NCBI GenBank assembly: GCA_022457155.1 | Contig: JAJGOT010000123.1 | Coordinates: 1,072,501-1,136,500 of the forward strand | Source of the DNA: Cladopsammia gracilis | Lineage: Eukaryota > Cnidaria > Anthozoa > Scleractinia > Dendrophylliidae | DNA length: 64,000 bases | Direction of reading: 5' to 3' | Part shown: one piece after another, positions 62,381 through 64,000 of the stretch | Numbering within the stretch: the first letter of the stretch is position 1 | How the letters are laid out: each line of letters opens with the position of its first letter | The notes under the pieces: model-generated | What the model was told of the DNA's origin: nothing | Databases searched by the model: none | The model's input: the letters and a program-made list of their open reading frames with translations, nothing else | Translations under genes and position numbers: made by a program

Positions 62381-63150
62381 TGGATGTAAATCGAGTACTT
62401 GTCTTTAAATCAATTGATGCAAGAAAACAAAACCCACAAAATAAACCAGGGAATTTCACAACGAGGTTTTCTCCAGAGTTGCAGCTGGAAGAGAATAAAC
62501 CGCACTGGCTGGCTTTGGATCATCTTTCCATGACGGCAAGCTGGCATAATATCAGGCCTAAATACCACAACAACAAGTTGGTGATTTCAAAAGACAAGGG
62601 CAAGACATGGGAAACAATAACCTTTCCTGCAGGAATTTATGACTATGAAGACATCAACGAATTCATTCACAAAAGCATTGGGAAAAGGAGCGAAGCGACC
62701 TCCACAGGTGATAGTTATGGAATCAATGTGTTGTTTGATTTGACCACTTTCAAAGTTTTCATTCAACTTCAAGAGAACTTTCAAATTGATTTTGCAAACA
62801 GTGGAAACTTTCACATCTTGGTGGGATTTGATGCAGCTAAACTGACAGCTAGTGCTTATGGAATGAATTTTCCAAATATATCAAACAGTGTTGACAATCT
62901 CTATCTCAGATGCAGTCTTTTGAGCGATTCAATTGTCTCCGGGAAAAGGTCAAATGCGCTTTACACGTTCTCAACCAACACTAAAACCAGATCATTGCCA
63001 TTCGAAATTCAACCAATAAATTACTTGTGGAATAAAATCAACTCCCCACATATTTCTGAGGTCACCTTCTACATTACTGATGATGAAGACCGAGAAGTTG
63101 ATTTGAATGATATTGATATTTCTTTGACTGTGGTAATTAAAAATGGATGA
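62380..63150 (+). CDS. Penton-like minor capsid protein
   Basis: 256 residues from the ATG at 62380. The opening pattern (FKSIDARKQNPQNKPGNFTT, then PHWLALDHLSMTASWHNI) and the later FPAGIYDYEDINEFIHKSI match the single-jelly-roll penton/minor capsid proteins of Polintons, virophages and adintoviruses: an N-terminal arm, the W-x-[AV]-L-x-x-[IL] strand, an N-x-[IR] strand and the P-x-G-x-Y turn before a helix. It would occupy the capsid vertices and carry the fibre. It lies between the structural and glycine/lysine-rich genes, with a 1-base overlap upstream and an 8-base overlap downstream. A GC-rich GGAGCGAAGCGACC motif lies in frame at 62687-62700. Confidence 0.8.
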   Translation: MDVNRVLVFKSIDARKQNPQNKPGNFTTRFSPELQLEENKPHWLALDHLSMTASWHNIRPKYHNNKLVISKDKGKTWETITFPAGIYDYEDINEFIHKSIGKRSEATSTGDSYGINVLFDLTTFKVFIQLQENFQIDFANSGNFHILVGFDAAKLTASAYGMNFPNISNSVDNLYLRCSLLSDSIVSGKRSNALYTFSTNTKTRSLPFEIQPINYLWNKINSPHISEVTFYITDDEDREVDLNDIDISLTVVIKNG

Positions 63151-63529
63151 AAGAAGAGAAAGAGATCCTGATACAGGTGAAATAAGATATGGAGGTGGTT
63201 TTTCTGATGTTTTCTCAAAACTCGCAGCTAAATTAACAGGAAAAACAGCTTCAAAATTAGCTTCAAAGGCAGCAGAAAAATTAGTTGAAAAAGGAGCAGA
63301 GAAAGTTGGAGAAAAGACTGGACAACTCATTGGTGAAAAAATTTATGATAAATTTACAACAAAGAAAGCGAGTGAAGTGAGTGAAGCGAAGCGACCGGAG
63401 GGAGCCTCAGTACCAGCGCCCCCGGAAACAAAAGGAAAAGAAATTGGGGAAATACTGAAGAAAGTCCGCTTCCAAGAAGACACTGATAAATTTCAATATG
63501 TGAAAGATGTTTATAAGAGCCTCCTCTGA
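63143..63529 (+). CDS. Small Gly/Lys/Ala-rich virion-type protein (adenovirus pVI/pX-like candidate)
   Basis: 128 residues from the ATG at 63143, overlapping the penton stop by 8 bases. A short acidic/basic N-terminus ends in GEIRYGGGFSDVF, a glycine run of the kind found near protease cleavage sites in adenovirus-like precursor proteins. It is followed by an Ala/Lys amphipathic helix (KLAAKLTGKTASKLASKAAE to IGEKIYDKF) and a Pro-rich tail. Membrane-lytic pVI or core-protein pX equivalents are plausible in this gene position, but this is an inference. Residues about 78-89 (SEVSEAKRPEGA) are encoded by a GC-rich repeat motif that also occurs in an intergenic gap, suggesting an in-frame insertion. 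Confidence 0.6.
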   Translation: MDERRERDPDTGEIRYGGGFSDVFSKLAAKLTGKTASKLASKAAEKLVEKGAEKVGEKTGQLIGEKIYDKFTTKKASEVSEAKRPEGASVPAPPETKGKEIGEILKKVRFQEDTDKFQYVKDVYKSLL

Positions 63530-63551
63530 AAAGAAAAAACTATCTAATAAA

Positions 63552-64000
63552 ATGGCAGTGAATTTTAGAAACCCGGAATTCGTAAAAAGATACGAATATA
63601 CATATTATGATCTAACAACACCACTCAATGACAACATTGCAAATGGCAACAGGCAGGAAAAAACTAATTATCACTTCAACGTGGATAATTCCTCAGAAGC
63701 AAACCCAATTGATTGGTATAATGCATATCTGGAGGTTGACTTTAAGCTTGTTACAACGGCTGACAGTGCAACTGGAATAACCGCGGGGCCAAATAATGGT
63801 AACCAAGATTGCACGACAACTAATGGTTTGACATTCATAAAATCAATCCAAGTCGAATGCAATGGGCAAACCATCTATAACAACACAAGAGCAAATGAAA
63901 GTGCAAATGCATTGACGCTCTTGAAATACACGAAAACCTATGCCGATTCGGTTGGGCAAGATCAGTTCTTCTATCCTGATACATCAACGGGAACAACAGA
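63552..64000 (+). CDS. Probable major capsid protein, N-terminal part (truncated by window end)
   Basis: Starts at ATG 63552, 22 bases after the previous gene and preceded by CTAATAAA. It is open for 149 codons to the window edge. Two strand-rich stretches, WYNAYLEVDFKLVT and NGLTFIKSIQVECNGQTIYN, fit the first jelly roll of the double-jelly-roll capsid proteins of Polinton-like viruses (an N-x-Y-L-x-[VI]-x-[FY] strand, then a helix or loop, then [LI]-x-x-[IV]-x-[VL]-x-x-[NG]-G). The position at the end of the ATPase/penton block supports it. The rest of the protein is needed for certainty. Confidence 0.65.
   Translation, partial: MAVNFRNPEFVKRYEYTYYDLTTPLNDNIANGNRQEKTNYHFNVDNSSEANPIDWYNAYLEVDFKLVTTADSATGITAGPNNGNQDCTTTNGLTFIKSIQVECNGQTIYNNTRANESANALTLLKYTKTYADSVGQDQFFYPDTSTGTT

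Larger units (their letters stand above)
52190..64000. mobile_element. Integrated Maverick/Polinton- or adintovirus-like DNA virus element (left part; runs past window end)
   Basis: Eleven consecutive intact reading frames include a protein-primed family B DNA polymerase, an A32/FtsK-type packaging ATPase, a penton-like protein and the start of a probable major capsid protein, the hallmark set of Polinton-like viruses. Gaps are tens of bases or less, several genes overlap, and there are no introns, unlike the flanking animal genes. Left of the polymerase lies a G-poor leader (about 52200-52520) and a short CCGGAA repeat array. The exact left end and target duplication could not be fixed, because the partner terminal repeat would be outside the window. 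A retrovirus-type integrase and an adenain-like protease, expected in this class, are not present here. Confidence 0.88.

Noticed and set aside
52190..64000. Retrovirus-type integrase or adenain-like protease inside the viral part
   Set aside because: Searched by eye for DDE/HHCC and protease patterns in all frames; none seen, so not claimed.

Overview
This window looks like nuclear DNA of an invertebrate animal, most likely an anthozoan cnidarian such as a coral. Three conserved animal genes can be assembled exon by exon with canonical GT-AG splice sites. Their introns and flanks are packed with short inverted-repeat (MITE-like) DNA elements, decayed LINE, Penelope-like and DIRS-like retroelements, and a tRNA-derived SINE. 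The coral assignment rests on the style of these repeats and on recall, so it is an inference.

Region by region. 1-14.4 kb holds no host gene I recognise: it has a ~2-kb repeat present twice (679-3075 and 11132-13083), a ~1-kb tandem duplication with a 45-bp minisatellite at its junction (7443-9606), and a DIRS-like ORF (9823-10437, minus). 14.5-21.9 kb is the complete six-exon LZIC gene (minus). 24.6-26.6 kb has two low-confidence minus-strand exon candidates. 28.3-35.9 kb is the complete eIF5A coding region (plus, three coding exons). One of its introns holds a decayed LINE invaded by a SINE that was itself invaded by a small DNA element; another holds a Penelope-like insertion with 14-bp target duplications. 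36-42.5 kb is repeat-rich. 42.6-51.95 kb is the prolyl 4-hydroxylase alpha subunit gene (minus, 11 exons recovered, 5' exons missing).

52.2-64.0 kb (continuing past the window) is an intact virus-like integrated element of the Maverick/Polinton/adintovirus kind. It encodes a 1350-residue protein-primed type-B DNA polymerase, a small DNA-binding protein, a possible single-strand-binding protein, an acidic protein, a two-segment membrane protein, a phage-tail-fibre-like protein, a packaging ATPase, a coiled-coil structural protein, a penton-like minor capsid protein, a glycine/lysine-rich virion-type protein and the start of a probable major capsid protein. All eleven reading frames are open and tightly packed, with 1-nt gaps, short overlaps and divergent pairs. 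Replication genes lie on the left and the morphogenesis block on the right. No integrase or protease is seen; if present they lie to the right of the window.

The most interesting unexplained signals are in this element: perfect inverted repeats that span the start codons of divergent gene pairs (29-bp arms for ATPase/structural protein, 14-bp arms for polymerase/DNA-binding protein); one A-rich start context at all eleven genes; hairpins in both convergent gaps; and a GC-rich AGCGAAGCGA-type motif scattered through otherwise AT-rich genes, in coding and non-coding positions.
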